The notes: generated by a model from the letters alone, not told the origin. Positions 27,049 through 36,280 are shown, counted from the stretch's first letter. The stretch: DNA of 64,000 bases from Ignavibacteria bacterium UBA7675 (GCA_002483085.1 DLHF01000087.1:17058-81057), one strand, 5' to 3'. Translations and numbers: made by a program.

Positions 27049-27564
27049 CTATTCAGCAACTAACTGCGCTTTGTTCGAACTCATGTCGATAAGAGTAGGC
27101 TTGCTGCGGTCGATCTTGTCCTGAATCGTCATCAGCCCGCGAATAAGGGCCTCCGGACGCGGCGGGCAACCGCCCACATAGACATCAACCGGAAGGAATT
27201 GGTCGATCCCCTGCACTACCGAGTAGCTGCGAAACATACCGCCGCTGGAAGTACACACGCCCATTGCCATTACCCATTTCGGGTCGGGCATCTGGTCGTA
27301 AATCTTGCGTACAATCCACGACATTTTATAATTCACCGTGCCAGCTACGATCAGAAGATCGGCCTGGCGGGGCGAAAAACGAAATACTTCTGAACCAAAC
27401 CGGGCTGAGTCAGTACGAGGCCCGGCAAAAGCCATCATCTCAATGCCACAGCAGGAAATGCCAAGAGGCATAGGCCATACTGCACTCTTCTGAGCCCACT
27501 TTACCAAGGCATCTACGGTAGTCGTAAAGAAGCCCTCGCGCTCAAGAGCCTGTCCTATTCCCAT
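27049..27564 (-). CDS. nuoB: NADH-quinone oxidoreductase subunit B
   Basis: 171 residues. The ligands of the terminal cluster N2 are complete: the adjacent pair Cys38-Cys39 in GISCCGIEMM, Cys104 in GVCTSSGG and Cys133 in VGGCPPRPEAL. The GPRTDSARFG loop is also conserved. NuoB passes electrons to quinone at the junction with NuoD. It overlaps nuoA by 10 bases. No nuoC, nuoD or later subunit follows; the next gene is a cytochrome c. Confidence 0.96.
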   Translation of the reverse strand: MGIGQALEREGFFTTTVDALVKWAQKSAVWPMPLGISCCGIEMMAFAGPRTDSARFGSEVFRFSPRQADLLIVAGTVNYKMSWIVRKIYDQMPDPKWVMAMGVCTSSGGMFRSYSVVQGIDQFLPVDVYVGGCPPRPEALIRGLMTIQDKIDRSKPTLIDMSSNKAQLVAE

Positions 27565-27911
27565 TTTAAAGCTCCTTTTTTTAGTACGTATATGAATCCT
27601 GCAAACAGCAACACCATAAACAGGATCATTGCAACGAAGCCTTGCACAGCCAGTTTCTGAAAGCTTACAGCCCAGGGATACATGAAGACAATCTCGATGT
27701 CGAAGAGTATAAACAACATCGCCACGAGATAAAACTTTATAGAATGCCGGTCTCTGGCCGAACTAATCGGTTCCATACCGCTCTCATAGGTTGTCAGTTT
27801 CTCGCGGGTAGGCCGCCGAGGCCCTAACCACTCCGAGAGTTTGAGCATGATCATGCCGAAACCGAGACCGATTACTATGGTCACTACAATGGGAATGTAG
27901 GAATTCATCAT
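27555..27911 (-). CDS. nuoA: NADH-quinone oxidoreductase subunit A
   Basis: 118 residues (117 if the second ATG, at 27908, is used). Three membrane spans and the loop signature YESGMEPISSARDRHSIKFY with FILFDIEIVFMYPWA. The open frame extends upstream to 28493 but that sequence is non-homologous and crosses the promoter region. First gene of the 16-kb respiratory cluster. A consensus promoter lies 69-100 bases upstream. Confidence 0.95.
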   Translation of the reverse strand: MMNSYIPIVVTIVIGLGFGMIMLKLSEWLGPRRPTREKLTTYESGMEPISSARDRHSIKFYLVAMLFILFDIEIVFMYPWAVSFQKLAVQGFVAMILFMVLLFAGFIYVLKKGALKWE

Positions 27912-27979
27912 ACCGATGATGTAGAATATGAAGACAGGAATAAGCGGACGCCTGCTGCAAGAGCTTTTACTGCATCGTT

Positions 27980-28010
27980 CAAATTTACAAAAGCGTAAAG
28001 TAAATCCAAA
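27980..28010 (-). promoter_or_regulatory. Bacteroidota-type promoter for nuoA and the respiratory cluster
   Basis: On the minus strand TTTG (28010-28007), a 19-base spacer, then TAAATTTG (27987-27980). This is a full match to the -33 TTTG / -7 TAnnTTTG pattern known from Bacteroidota sigma factors. Transcription would begin near 27973, about 60 bases before the nuoA ATG. Confidence 0.72.
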
Positions 28011-28196
28011 GGCCAATTCCGGATTTATCCACATACATTTTGCCTCTTGAACACTTCGCCCGGTTTTCCTTCCGGCTTGTACGGCACAATTTCCTCGCTG
28101 CAAATTCGTACTTTCAAAATCTTTACAGCTTTGATAAATTGAAATTTTCCCGACAACAGCGCAGTCCGCGCGCAGTGACAGACAAAGGCTGATACC

Positions 28197-29591
28197 ATGT
28201 TCGATCTTCCCGTCCTCCAGAATACAGTCTCGCAGGATCCGGCGCCGCTGCCCCTTTCTGCCGACCCCTCCGCTGGCCGTTTGCTCTATGTGGAAACATA
28301 TGGCTGCCAGATGAATATCAGCGATAGCGAAATAGTGATGGGCGTGATGCAGAAAAATGGATATGCCGTCACCGATAAGCCCGACGACGCTGATATCATT
28401 TTTCTCAATACCTGTGCTATCCGCGATAACGCCGAGAAACGCATCCACGAACGGCTGAAACACCTGAAATTTTACAAGAAAAAACGCGAACATCTTGTGG
28501 TTGGCATCCTCGGCTGCATGGCCGAACGCCTGCGCGATGAGCTTATCAATAAAGAACGTCTTGTGGATATCGTGGTAGGTCCCGATGAATATCGCCGCAT
28601 CCCCGAGCTCGTAGAAGAAGCGTTTTCAGGCGAAAAGGGAATTGCTGTAAAGCTCAGCCGAGTAGAAACTTACGACGATATTACGCCGCTGCGTACCGAG
28701 GGCATAAGCGCCTGGATTACGGTGATGCGCGGCTGCGACAATTTCTGTTCCTTCTGTGTAGTGCCGTTTACTCGCGGGCGAGAACGCTCGCGCGCCATGC
28801 AGTCAATTGTCGATGAAACTCGGCAGCTCCAGGACAGCGGCTTTAAGGAAGTAACGCTGCTCGGGCAAAATGTAAATAGCTACCGCGACGAGGCCAGCAA
28901 CAGCGATTTTGCCGATCTTCTGGCCGCCTGCGCACGCGCCGTGCCCGAGATGCGCATCCGCTATACGACTTCGCACCCGCACGACATGAGCGATAAGCTT
29001 ATCGAGACAATGGCCGAATACGACAATATCTGCAAATATATCCATCTGCCTGTGCAGTCGGGCTCCGACCGCATCCTGAAGCTCATGAACCGCGATTACT
29101 CGGTGGAACACTACTACGAACGCATGGCGAAAATCCGCGAACTGATGCCGAATTGCGCTCTTTCTACGGATATTATCGCCGGATTCCCCACCGAGACAGA
29201 AGCCGACCACGAAGCGACAATGGAGCTGATGCGCGTAGTCCGCTACGATGGCGCCTATATGTTTAAATATTCTCCGCGCGAACGCACAAAAGCGTGGAAA
29301 ATGGGCGACGACATTCCCGACGAGGTCAAAATTGTCCGCCTGAACCAGATTATCGAACAGCAGCAACGCATCTCGCACGAAATGAACCAGCAGCATATTG
29401 GTACAGTCGAGACGGTTCTCGTGGAAGGCCCCAGCAAACGCAACCAAGCAGAATGGCAAGGGCGTACCGACTCAAATAAAGTTGTCATCTTCCCGCACAA
29501 TGAAACAACAGGGTATATCGTCGGCGATACTATTCGCACGCACATAGAGCGGGCTACGTCGGCAACGCTGTTTGGCACAGTAGTGTCCTGA
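28197..29591 (+). CDS. miaB: tRNA-2-methylthio-N6-dimethylallyladenosine synthase MiaB
   Basis: 464 residues. The UPF0004 domain has the auxiliary-cluster cysteines Cys37 (TYGCQMN), Cys73 (NTCAIRDNAE) and Cys107 (GCMAER). The radical SAM triad is Cys180, Cys184 and Cys187 in RGCDNFCSFC, and a C-terminal TRAM domain covers about 395-460. NTCAIRDNAE favours MiaB over MtaB or RimO. It adds the methylthio group to i6A37 in tRNA. It diverges from nuoA across a 285-base gap. Confidence 0.96.
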   Translation: MFDLPVLQNTVSQDPAPLPLSADPSAGRLLYVETYGCQMNISDSEIVMGVMQKNGYAVTDKPDDADIIFLNTCAIRDNAEKRIHERLKHLKFYKKKREHLVVGILGCMAERLRDELINKERLVDIVVGPDEYRRIPELVEEAFSGEKGIAVKLSRVETYDDITPLRTEGISAWITVMRGCDNFCSFCVVPFTRGRERSRAMQSIVDETRQLQDSGFKEVTLLGQNVNSYRDEASNSDFADLLAACARAVPEMRIRYTTSHPHDMSDKLIETMAEYDNICKYIHLPVQSGSDRILKLMNRDYSVEHYYERMAKIRELMPNCALSTDIIAGFPTETEADHEATMELMRVVRYDGAYMFKYSPRERTKAWKMGDDIPDEVKIVRLNQIIEQQQRISHEMNQQHIGTVETVLVEGPSKRNQAEWQGRTDSNKVVIFPHNETTGYIVGDTIRTHIERATSATLFGTVVS

Positions 29592-29642
29592 TACGTGAAT
29601 CCATCCCTATAACGACCGGTTTTTCAACGTCTACGGAGCTTT

Positions 29643-30038
29643 ATGGACTTTCTTTACACCCTCCATTCGCATAATCGCTGGCTTATTCTGGCAGCAGCAG
29701 TATTAGCGCTCATCAAACTCACGCTCACATGGATAAGCCGTGGGGAATACAGCAAAACTGATAATATCTTGATGGGTCTCTTTAGCTGGCTGTTCACGAT
29801 ACAGTTTGTCATCGGCCTTGTCGTGCTTTTCTCGCGCGGCTTTGTAATGTATCGCATCGCACATGGTGTTACAATGTTCCTCGCGCTCGGAGCAGTGCAT
29901 TTCAGCGCTCGCTGGAAATCTTCTCCCGGCCCGATTCGCGCCCGCAACACAGTGGTGATGATCATTGTTGCTCTTGTTCTGGTAGGCGTGGGCATTACGC
30001 GTTTGCCCCAAGGCTGGACTCCCACTGTAATGCCGTAA
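29643..30038 (+). CDS. Small four-span membrane protein of unknown function
   Basis: 131 residues with four predicted spans: about 10-30, 42-63, 68-86 and 102-120. Histidines fall at helix ends (LYTLHSHNRW near residue 10, RIAHGV and GAVHFSARW around 72-84), and arginines flank the spans. The layout recalls small haem-binding membrane proteins, but no signature is certain. It starts 51 bases after miaB. I do not recognise a named family. Confidence 0.7.
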   Translation: MDFLYTLHSHNRWLILAAAVLALIKLTLTWISRGEYSKTDNILMGLFSWLFTIQFVIGLVVLFSRGFVMYRIAHGVTMFLALGAVHFSARWKSSPGPIRARNTVVMIIVALVLVGVGITRLPQGWTPTVMP

Positions 30039-30131
30039 CCAACAACTGACGCACCGCACACATGCCAGGCCAGACTTATTCGTCTGTGCTTCGGTTGCTC
30101 TGCGCTTTCATTACCGATACATGGCTTAACT

Positions 30132-31637
30132 ATGGATACGCTTTCGATACCGCAATCTGCAACACTGCCAAATCCGTCCCGCCCCGCCGGACGCACAATT
30201 ACTCGCGCGGGCTTTGGCTGCTATCGTATCTCTCTTGGCAACGACGACCATGAGCGCGCTCTGCGACAGGCACTTTTAGCAGGGGTAAACCTTATCGACA
30301 CTTCTACTAACTACGCCGATGGCGCAAGCGAAGAGCTCGTGGGCAATGTAGTGCAGCAGCTCGTTGAGGAAAAGCTGATTGAGCGAAATAGCCTGACAAT
30401 CGTGACAAAAGTAGGATATGTGCAGGGTACGAACTACGCACTGGCAAAGGAACGAGAAGAAATGGGGCTGGCATTTCCAGAAATGACGAAGTGCAACAAT
30501 GGACTCTGGCACTGTATTCACCCCGAATTTCTCGACGACCAGATCACCCGCTCCCTCGAACGCCTCCAAACCTCTTCTATCGATATCCTGCTTCTTCACA
30601 ATCCTGAATATTTTCTCGGCTGGGCCAACAAAAAAGGCTGCCGTGTCGGCGAATCTATGGCGGAGTTCTACCGCCGTATCGAGCAGGCGTTCCGGCACCT
30701 CGAAAAAGAAGTGCAGCGCGGACGCATTCGCGCCTATGGTGTCTCGTCGAATACCTTCCCCCGTCCTTCTGGTGATTCTGAATTCTGCTCGCTCGAAACA
30801 GTGTGGCAAATCGCTCAAACCGTGGGAACATCCGGGCGCTTTACAACGGTGCAAATGCCGCTGAATCTGCTCGAACGCGGTGCGGCTACCGAGCGCAACC
30901 AGCATGGTAATACACAAACCGTTCTGGAGTTTGCACAGGAAAAAGGGCTTACCGTGTTGATCAATCGCCCGCTTAATGCACTCGTGGGCAACCGGCTCGT
31001 GCGGCTGGCCGATGTGCCCTGTGCTAATACTCCCGACCAACATGCAATTATGGCGAGTGTGAACGAGCTTATTCAGCTCGAAAACACTTTTTACATGCGG
31101 TTTCTGCCGCACTTTGCCGTGAGCGAACAGGACCGCGCCGCGCTTATCGAGTATCTCGCGCCGGGTACGATTCTGCAACGCCACTGGGATACGTTCGGCA
31201 ACTACGAACACTGGATAGAAGCCCGCTCGCAGCACTTCCTGCCGCGTATGAATGCCGGGCTGCGCGCTATCGCCGAGACAAAGTCCGATGATCTCACCGC
31301 CTGGATACGGGAGTTCAAGGCTTCCGCTTCGTCGCTGTTCCATCATATTACTTGCTACTATGCCGACCTCGCCCGTAGCCGATCTGCGGCAGCAATGCGT
31401 ACAGTCACCTTGGTCCTGGGCGATGAATTCAGAAACATGAGCCTCGCACAGCTCGCAGTCAATGCCCTGCGCTCTACACAAGGTGTGTCGTCGGTGCTCG
31501 TCGGTATGCGCCGCTACAATTATGTAGAAGATATCCTCGAAGGTGTCCGCAAGCCCGTCGATGTGAAGCTCGGCAGGGAAGAATGGCTGAAGTTAGCTGC
31601 GTTGGACGAGATTTTCCAGCCGCAACAGGTGGGATAA
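30132..31637 (+). CDS. Aldo/keto reductase with long C-terminal part
   Basis: 501 residues, well beyond the usual 280-340 for the family. The N-terminal barrel has the AKR catalytic residues: Asp56 and Tyr61 in NLIDTSTNYADG, Lys93 in IVTKVGY, and the His of DILLLHNPE. After about 320 the protein continues through a helical stretch of some 90 residues (LEYLAPGTILQRH onward) before the closing cofactor-site pattern ALRSTQGVSSVLVGMRRYNYVEDI (given as STQGVSSVLVGMRRYNYV). The extra helices therefore appear to be an insertion before the last barrel strands. NADPH use is expected; substrate unknown. Confidence 0.87.
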   Translation: MDTLSIPQSATLPNPSRPAGRTITRAGFGCYRISLGNDDHERALRQALLAGVNLIDTSTNYADGASEELVGNVVQQLVEEKLIERNSLTIVTKVGYVQGTNYALAKEREEMGLAFPEMTKCNNGLWHCIHPEFLDDQITRSLERLQTSSIDILLLHNPEYFLGWANKKGCRVGESMAEFYRRIEQAFRHLEKEVQRGRIRAYGVSSNTFPRPSGDSEFCSLETVWQIAQTVGTSGRFTTVQMPLNLLERGAATERNQHGNTQTVLEFAQEKGLTVLINRPLNALVGNRLVRLADVPCANTPDQHAIMASVNELIQLENTFYMRFLPHFAVSEQDRAALIEYLAPGTILQRHWDTFGNYEHWIEARSQHFLPRMNAGLRAIAETKSDDLTAWIREFKASASSLFHHITCYYADLARSRSAAAMRTVTLVLGDEFRNMSLAQLAVNALRSTQGVSSVLVGMRRYNYVEDILEGVRKPVDVKLGREEWLKLAALDEIFQPQQVG

Positions 31638-31667
31638 GCGCCGACATTCCAATTGATGAAAGAATAT

Positions 31668-31850
31668 GTGTGGCACGGGCATCGCTGTATCGAGCCGCCC
31701 TAACGGGACGGCTCTACCGGGCGTCGCTGTCGCCGGTCGCAGCGTCCGCTTATCGGTTGGCCAAAGGCTTTGCGCCAGCTCTCTGCGAAGGACGGGGAGA
31801 ACAACCACGAGCGGCAATGCAGCGCGGTGCAGAGGCTGAAAGCGAGGCCG
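31668..31850 (+). repeat. Dispersed intergenic repeat, copy B
   Basis: Core 1 begins TGTGGCACGGGCATCGCT at 31669, followed by a hairpin GAGCCGCCC-TAAC-GGGACGGCTC (31692-31714), CGCTGTCGCCGGTCGCA and CCGCTTATCGGTTGGCC. Core 2, GCAGCGCGGTGCAGAGGC, ends near 31836. It fills most of the gap between the aldo/keto reductase and the acetyltransferase genes. Confidence 0.85.
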
Positions 31851-31926
31851 GAGAGAAAGGCGTATCCGACTATTCTCGGCGAATAAAGCTCAATAAATAA
31901 CATCTTACAGTTCCCATTGCATACCT

Positions 31927-32379
31927 ATGCTCCGTCTCCTTCCCATCCTCCCTTCCGGTCTCCCCTGCGACGATGTCGGCCCGCTTCCGGAAATCGCCCA
32001 AAGTGTGTGCTCTACAACCGCCGTGATGTACGAAGTATCGGGCTTTGCTCCGCCCTGGGTAGCGTATCTCGCCGTGCTGGACGGCATAGTAGTAGGGACA
32101 TGTGCATTCAAAACGCCGCCTGTGGATGGGCGCGTGGAAATTGCGTACTTCACATTTCGGGAATACGAGGGAAAGGGCATTGCAACAGAAATGGCGCGTG
32201 AACTCGTGCGCATGGCACGCGAAGCAGCACCCGATATTATTATTGCGGCGCAGACACTACCGCAGCCCGGCGCATCACCTGCAATTCTGCATAAACTCGG
32301 CTTTGTACTCGTGGGCACAGTAGAACATCCCGACGACGGAGAAGTGTGGGAGTGGCAAATAGCGGCTGCGCCGGAATAG
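31927..32379 (+). CDS. GNAT-family N-acetyltransferase
   Basis: 150 residues. The acetyl-CoA binding part is visible as VEIAYFTFREYEGKGIATEMAREL (EYEGKGIATEM, the R/Q-x-x-G-x-G/A loop), followed by the late GASPAILHKLGFVLVGTV. The N-terminal arm is short. This resembles small acetyltransferases of the RimJ/RimL-like or ribosomal-protein class, with no substrate indicated. The start at 31927 gives MLRLLPILPSG; no strong ribosome site is seen. Confidence 0.8.
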   Translation: MLRLLPILPSGLPCDDVGPLPEIAQSVCSTTAVMYEVSGFAPPWVAYLAVLDGIVVGTCAFKTPPVDGRVEIAYFTFREYEGKGIATEMARELVRMAREAAPDIIIAAQTLPQPGASPAILHKLGFVLVGTVEHPDDGEVWEWQIAAAPE

Positions 32380-32447
32380 CGATGTTGGCCCTCTATACGT
32401 GTTCTTCCGATACCTGGGCGCAGCCTCCGATCCAGAAAAGAAGCGGC

Positions 32448-33629
32448 TTACAGTTTCAGCCGTTTCCCGGTGTCATCTATTCGGTAAAACACGCCCCCCG
32501 TGTACAACACCCCTTGCGAGATACCTTCGGCGTGTTTAGTGTCGATAGCCATTACTCTGCCGCCGTACAGCGTCTCCACGCTGTCAACTACTGTATGCCC
32601 CACAATAATAGCAGAAATATTATACATCTTCAGCGTATGCGCGAGCTGTTTCTTCGTGGCTTCTTCGCCCACATAGCCGCGATACCAGAAGGGCGAGGCC
32701 TTCTGTGAATACAGAGTTTTTGCAGGTTCTTCCAGCTCATCCTGCCTTGCGTCATCGTCGGTATCATAGTACCTCCGGCACAGGTCATTGATCTGCAAAA
32801 GACTCATCGAAAGCGCGTTCACCTGTTTAGAAATACCGCCGTGAACGATCAGAACACCGCCTACTTTCTCCACGACATTTTTCGTTCGCAGCCAGCGTCC
32901 GAGTTCTGTATTGGAAGTGTACCACTGTGTGTAGTCCACGTGCATCCGCTTGGCGTTTTCGATGTATTTATTTCGCACCTCGCGCAGTTTACCGCTAAGG
33001 TTGGCGATATCGTGGTTGCCGAGTACAAAATGGACTTTGCCACCCGCCTGCTCCGCCTCTCCTTCGAGATGATAGATAAGCCAGAGGCATTCGGTAACGT
33101 GCAGTCCTCTATCGAAAAGATCACCGACAAGGGCGAGATGCCCGCTTCCGAATGTCCATTGATACCTGCTGTTCATCACCCCGTTTTGTATGAGCAACGC
33201 CCTGAACGCCTTAAAATTCCCCTCAACATCCGAAAGAGCAATGATGCTGTCGGCGCGGTTGTAGACGGCAGCCTCATTGTGCAGGTTAGCTTTCAGATGG
33301 GTAGTAAAATTCCACTCCGGATGGCGGCTAAAGGTACAGTTCAATAGAACTGCCGCTTTATCGCCTATGGCAACCGTGTCGATAACAACAGTGGCCGCTT
33401 TGTTATGGCCAACGACAGACCGAACGACGATGCGCTTATTCTCATAAAAGACATGCGGCCCATCGTTGTCGGCGGTAGATTTATCGGACTTTTTGTGGTC
33501 GGACGCCATCATAGCAGTACCAGGAGCTGCTGGCCATATACCAACGGCATTTGCCACCAGACCGGCAACGAGATATGCGCTGTAGAGCCCGCACAAAACC
33601 AGCACAGAGAGAAGAATCTTCTTTTTCAT
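32448..33629 (-). CDS. Calcineurin-like metallophosphoesterase with membrane anchor
   Basis: 393 residues from MKKKILLSVL at 33629. A single N-terminal span (about 4-30) leads to an extracytoplasmic domain with the phosphoesterase motifs GDLFDRG, GNHD, HGG and GHT. The first motif is SDVEGN, with Glu in place of the usual His of DxHGN. The family hydrolyses phosphomonoesters or diesters using two metals. The Asp-x-Glu form is seen in some related proteins, so activity may be retained with changed metal use. Stands alone on the minus strand between genes facing other ways. Confidence 0.87.
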   Translation of the reverse strand: MKKKILLSVLVLCGLYSAYLVAGLVANAVGIWPAAPGTAMMASDHKKSDKSTADNDGPHVFYENKRIVVRSVVGHNKAATVVIDTVAIGDKAAVLLNCTFSRHPEWNFTTHLKANLHNEAAVYNRADSIIALSDVEGNFKAFRALLIQNGVMNSRYQWTFGSGHLALVGDLFDRGLHVTECLWLIYHLEGEAEQAGGKVHFVLGNHDIANLSGKLREVRNKYIENAKRMHVDYTQWYTSNTELGRWLRTKNVVEKVGGVLIVHGGISKQVNALSMSLLQINDLCRRYYDTDDDARQDELEEPAKTLYSQKASPFWYRGYVGEEATKKQLAHTLKMYNISAIIVGHTVVDSVETLYGGRVMAIDTKHAEGISQGVLYTGGVFYRIDDTGKRLKL

Positions 33630-33773
33630 AGACACTGGATAGTTGGTTGGCACCACAAAACTTTGGTGCTATACTAATGTATGGGGCAGGGGTTGCAGAC
33701 AAACACCGTACACAATAGAAAAAGTTAGAGAGGGGCATCGACCAGCCACTTTGGGCAGCAAGACGATCCGCAT

Positions 33774-34901
33774 TTACTCATATATCAAACTCGCCGTTTC
33801 TTGTCCTACCAAACTTCCCAGCGCCACACCCATACCATTGCAGCCAAAGCCCACAGCAATGCGCTCTGATGTCTTCTGCACAATCGGCAACCGCGTATCG
33901 CTGAAGCCCATGATGCCCGCCCAGCGCATGTCGATTTCCCAAGCAGTATCGGGCAGAATAACGTCGCGCAGCAGTCGCTCCAACTCGCTCTGGATACGTT
34001 CTGTTACAGCGAACTCATGCGTTTCCTCTTCGTCGAATGCCATATTGCGCCCGCCGCCAAACAGCACGCGGTTGCCCACATTGCGGAAATAATAGAACCC
34101 CTCGTCGAAGTGGAAAACGCCTTTGAACCGGAGATCGGGAATTGGCTGTGTAACAAGAACCTGCCCGCGCCCCGGCTTTACACAAATGCCCGGCAGCATA
34201 GCGCTCATCCACGAATTGGTACACACAGCTACTCGCCCGGCTGTGAGCGTAGACTGCCCGCCGGAAGCCCGCACAGCAATCGTCACTTCGCGTTCTGTTT
34301 CATCAATAGACAGAACATCTGCCCCCGTGCGAATCTCCACGCCGCGTTCGGCAGCAAAGCGAGCCAGCGAGCGCATGGTTTTGCCTGTGTGAATCTGTCC
34401 TTCCATCGGTGCACCAACTATCGCTCGCACTTCGTGCGTATTAAATCCGAACTGATAAGCGAGATCGCTACGCACCACAAAGTAGTTGGGTCCGAACACT
34501 GGCGCAAGCAGTTCATTCACCTCGCCGATGCGGTCGAGGCACGACATTTCTTTGTCGAACATGAGTTCGTAACCACCGTATTCTTCGTAGCCCATAGCTT
34601 CTGCACCCAAGCGACTTCGCAGCAAGCGCAGACCGCGCAGACGCTTTTCCATCACGGCGAGCACATTGTCGGCGGTATTGCGCCCGAGATCGCTCACCAC
34701 TTCGGTAAGGCTGCCATAGCACGCAAATCCAGCGTTTTTTGTACTTGCGCCTGTGGGGAGCAAACCGCGTTCGAGCAGGAGCACCGAACGGGTGGGATGG
34801 AGTTCGCGCAGGGCAATGGCTGCCGAGAGCCCGATAATTCCACCACCAACAACGATGGTATCATAATGCACAAGTGCTTCGCGTTCCCAGAAACTAATCA
34901 T
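33774..34901 (-). CDS. FAD-dependent oxidoreductase (DAO family)
   Basis: 375 residues from the ATG at 34901. The Rossmann dinucleotide motif is DTIVVGGGIIGLSAAIAL with the acidic partner in VLLLERG, and GASTKNAGFACYGS marks the D-amino-acid oxidase/glycine oxidase/PuuB-like group. Near the end GIMGFSDTRLPIV and GCNGMGVALGSLVG form the FAD-binding close. An open frame extends upstream to 35075, but those bases are repeat copy C and the added residues are not homologous. The likely substrate is an amine or amino acid; it cannot be named from sequence. Confidence 0.9.
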   Translation of the reverse strand: MISFWEREALVHYDTIVVGGGIIGLSAAIALRELHPTRSVLLLERGLLPTGASTKNAGFACYGSLTEVVSDLGRNTADNVLAVMEKRLRGLRLLRSRLGAEAMGYEEYGGYELMFDKEMSCLDRIGEVNELLAPVFGPNYFVVRSDLAYQFGFNTHEVRAIVGAPMEGQIHTGKTMRSLARFAAERGVEIRTGADVLSIDETEREVTIAVRASGGQSTLTAGRVAVCTNSWMSAMLPGICVKPGRGQVLVTQPIPDLRFKGVFHFDEGFYYFRNVGNRVLFGGGRNMAFDEEETHEFAVTERIQSELERLLRDVILPDTAWEIDMRWAGIMGFSDTRLPIVQKTSERIAVGFGCNGMGVALGSLVGQETASLIYE

Positions 34902-34931
34902 GGAGTGTATGCTATTGCTGTTGGGAAAAAG

Positions 34932-35170
34932 TTGTGGCACGGGCGTCTTTGCAGCGGAGCCGCCCTGACGGGACGGCTCTACCGTATGGCCGCTGTCACC
35001 GGTCGCACTGGCCGCTTTCCGGTGTCCTACCGCCTGCCGCTCTTGAGCACAAGGCGCAATCATAGACGGCTTCAAGCGGCGCTCCTGCGCTTCGGGCGAT
35101 GGAGGCCGAAATACACGCGGCGGCTGTGCAGCGCGGTGCAGAGACAGAACACGAGGCCAAAGACCGAATG
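34932..35170 (+). repeat. Dispersed intergenic repeat, copy C
   Basis: TTGTGGCACGGGCGTC at 34932, hairpin GAGCCGCCC-TGAC-GGGACGGCTC (34957-34979), CGCTGTCACCGGTCGCACT, then core 2 ACACGCGGCGGC followed by GTGCAGCGCGGTGCAGAGAC ending near 35145. It lies between the divergent FAD oxidoreductase and trpS genes and opens false N-terminal extensions on both. Confidence 0.88.
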
Positions 35171-35269
35171 CTTCGCGCTACTTCCCGTAGCGGTTTGCTA
35201 CAAGGAAGTATTTTCTCGTCGAAAATATGTATTTTTGTTGTTTCTATTACATTATTCCGGTACACAACC

Positions 35270-36280
35270 ATGTCTGAACAACAACAAACGCGCAGGCCGG
35301 TTATCTTCAGCGGCATGCAACCCACGCACACTCTTATGCTCGGCAACTACGTAGGAGCGCTGAAGAATTGGGTAGTATTGCAGGAAACACACGATTGTAT
35401 TTTTTGCATCGTGAACCTCCACGCGCTCACTATTTCGCCAGTACCTGCCGAGCTTCGCAGGCGCTCGCTCGACGCAGCGGCAATGTACATTGCCAGCGGT
35501 ATTGACCCGGAGCGCAGCACGATTTTTATACAGTCGCACGTACCGGAACACTCGCAGCTCACATGGGTACTCAACTGCTTTACGTCGATGGGCGAGTGCA
35601 GCAAAATGACGCAATTCAAGGAAAAAACCGAGCGGCACAGCGCAAACGTAGGGCTGTTCACCTATCCGGTGTTGATGGCTGCCGATATTCTGCTGTATCA
35701 AGCCGATCTCGTACCAGTAGGTGCCGACCAAAAGCAGCATTTAGAGCTGGCGCGAAATCTGGCTGAGCGCTTCAACAACCGGCATTCGCCTACGTTCACA
35801 GTGCCCGACCCGTACATCCCCAAAGTGGGAGCGCGCATCATGAGCCTACAAGAGCCTACAAAAAAGATGTCGAAATCGGACGAGAACGCAAAAGCGACAA
35901 TTTACTTGGACGACGCGCCTGATGTGGTACGCAACAAGCTCAAACGCGCGGTGACGGATTCTGGAACGGATATCCGCTTCAATGCCGAAGAACGCCCGGC
36001 TATTTCCAACCTGCTTACGATATTCAGCGTTGCTACCGGCGAGACTATCCAGCAGCTCGAAGAGCGCTTTGCAGGCAAGACCTACGCCGACTTCAAAACC
36101 GAGCTCGGCGAAGCAGTTGTAGAGCAGCTCCGCCCCATCCAGGAACGGTATCACGCCCTGCGGCAGGACGAAGACACACTGAAAGCAATACTGGCACGCG
36201 GAGCAGAAGCGGCGCGCAGGCGCGCACGCAAAACGATGCAAAAAGTCTATAAAAAAACAGGAATTATCGAATTTGAATAA
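35270..36280 (+). CDS. trpS: Tryptophanyl-tRNA synthetase
   Basis: 336 residues from MSEQQQTRRP. Class I signatures: SGMQPTHTLMLGNYVGAL (HIGH-like region, with MLGN in place of TIGN/HLGN) and KKMSKSDEN with KMSKS at 199-203. The ADILLYQADLVPVGADQKQHLE block between them is the tryptophan/ATP pocket of bacterial TrpRS. The frame stays open upstream to 35099 through the repeat. TATTTTTG at 35230-35237 fits a -7 element, but no good -33 is seen. Confidence 0.96.
   Translation: MSEQQQTRRPVIFSGMQPTHTLMLGNYVGALKNWVVLQETHDCIFCIVNLHALTISPVPAELRRRSLDAAAMYIASGIDPERSTIFIQSHVPEHSQLTWVLNCFTSMGECSKMTQFKEKTERHSANVGLFTYPVLMAADILLYQADLVPVGADQKQHLELARNLAERFNNRHSPTFTVPDPYIPKVGARIMSLQEPTKKMSKSDENAKATIYLDDAPDVVRNKLKRAVTDSGTDIRFNAEERPAISNLLTIFSVATGETIQQLEERFAGKTYADFKTELGEAVVEQLRPIQERYHALRQDEDTLKAILARGAEAARRRARKTMQKVYKKTGIIEFE

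Noticed and set aside
27912..28493. Upstream extension of nuoA on the minus strand
   Set aside because: Crosses the promoter region and the 5' end of miaB; no homology before MMNSYIP.
34902..35075. N-terminal extension of the FAD oxidoreductase gene
   Set aside because: The bases are dispersed-repeat copy C; the dinucleotide-binding fold starts soon after 34901.
35099..35269. N-terminal extension of trpS
   Set aside because: Also derived from repeat copy C and a short AT-rich leader; family homology starts at 35270.
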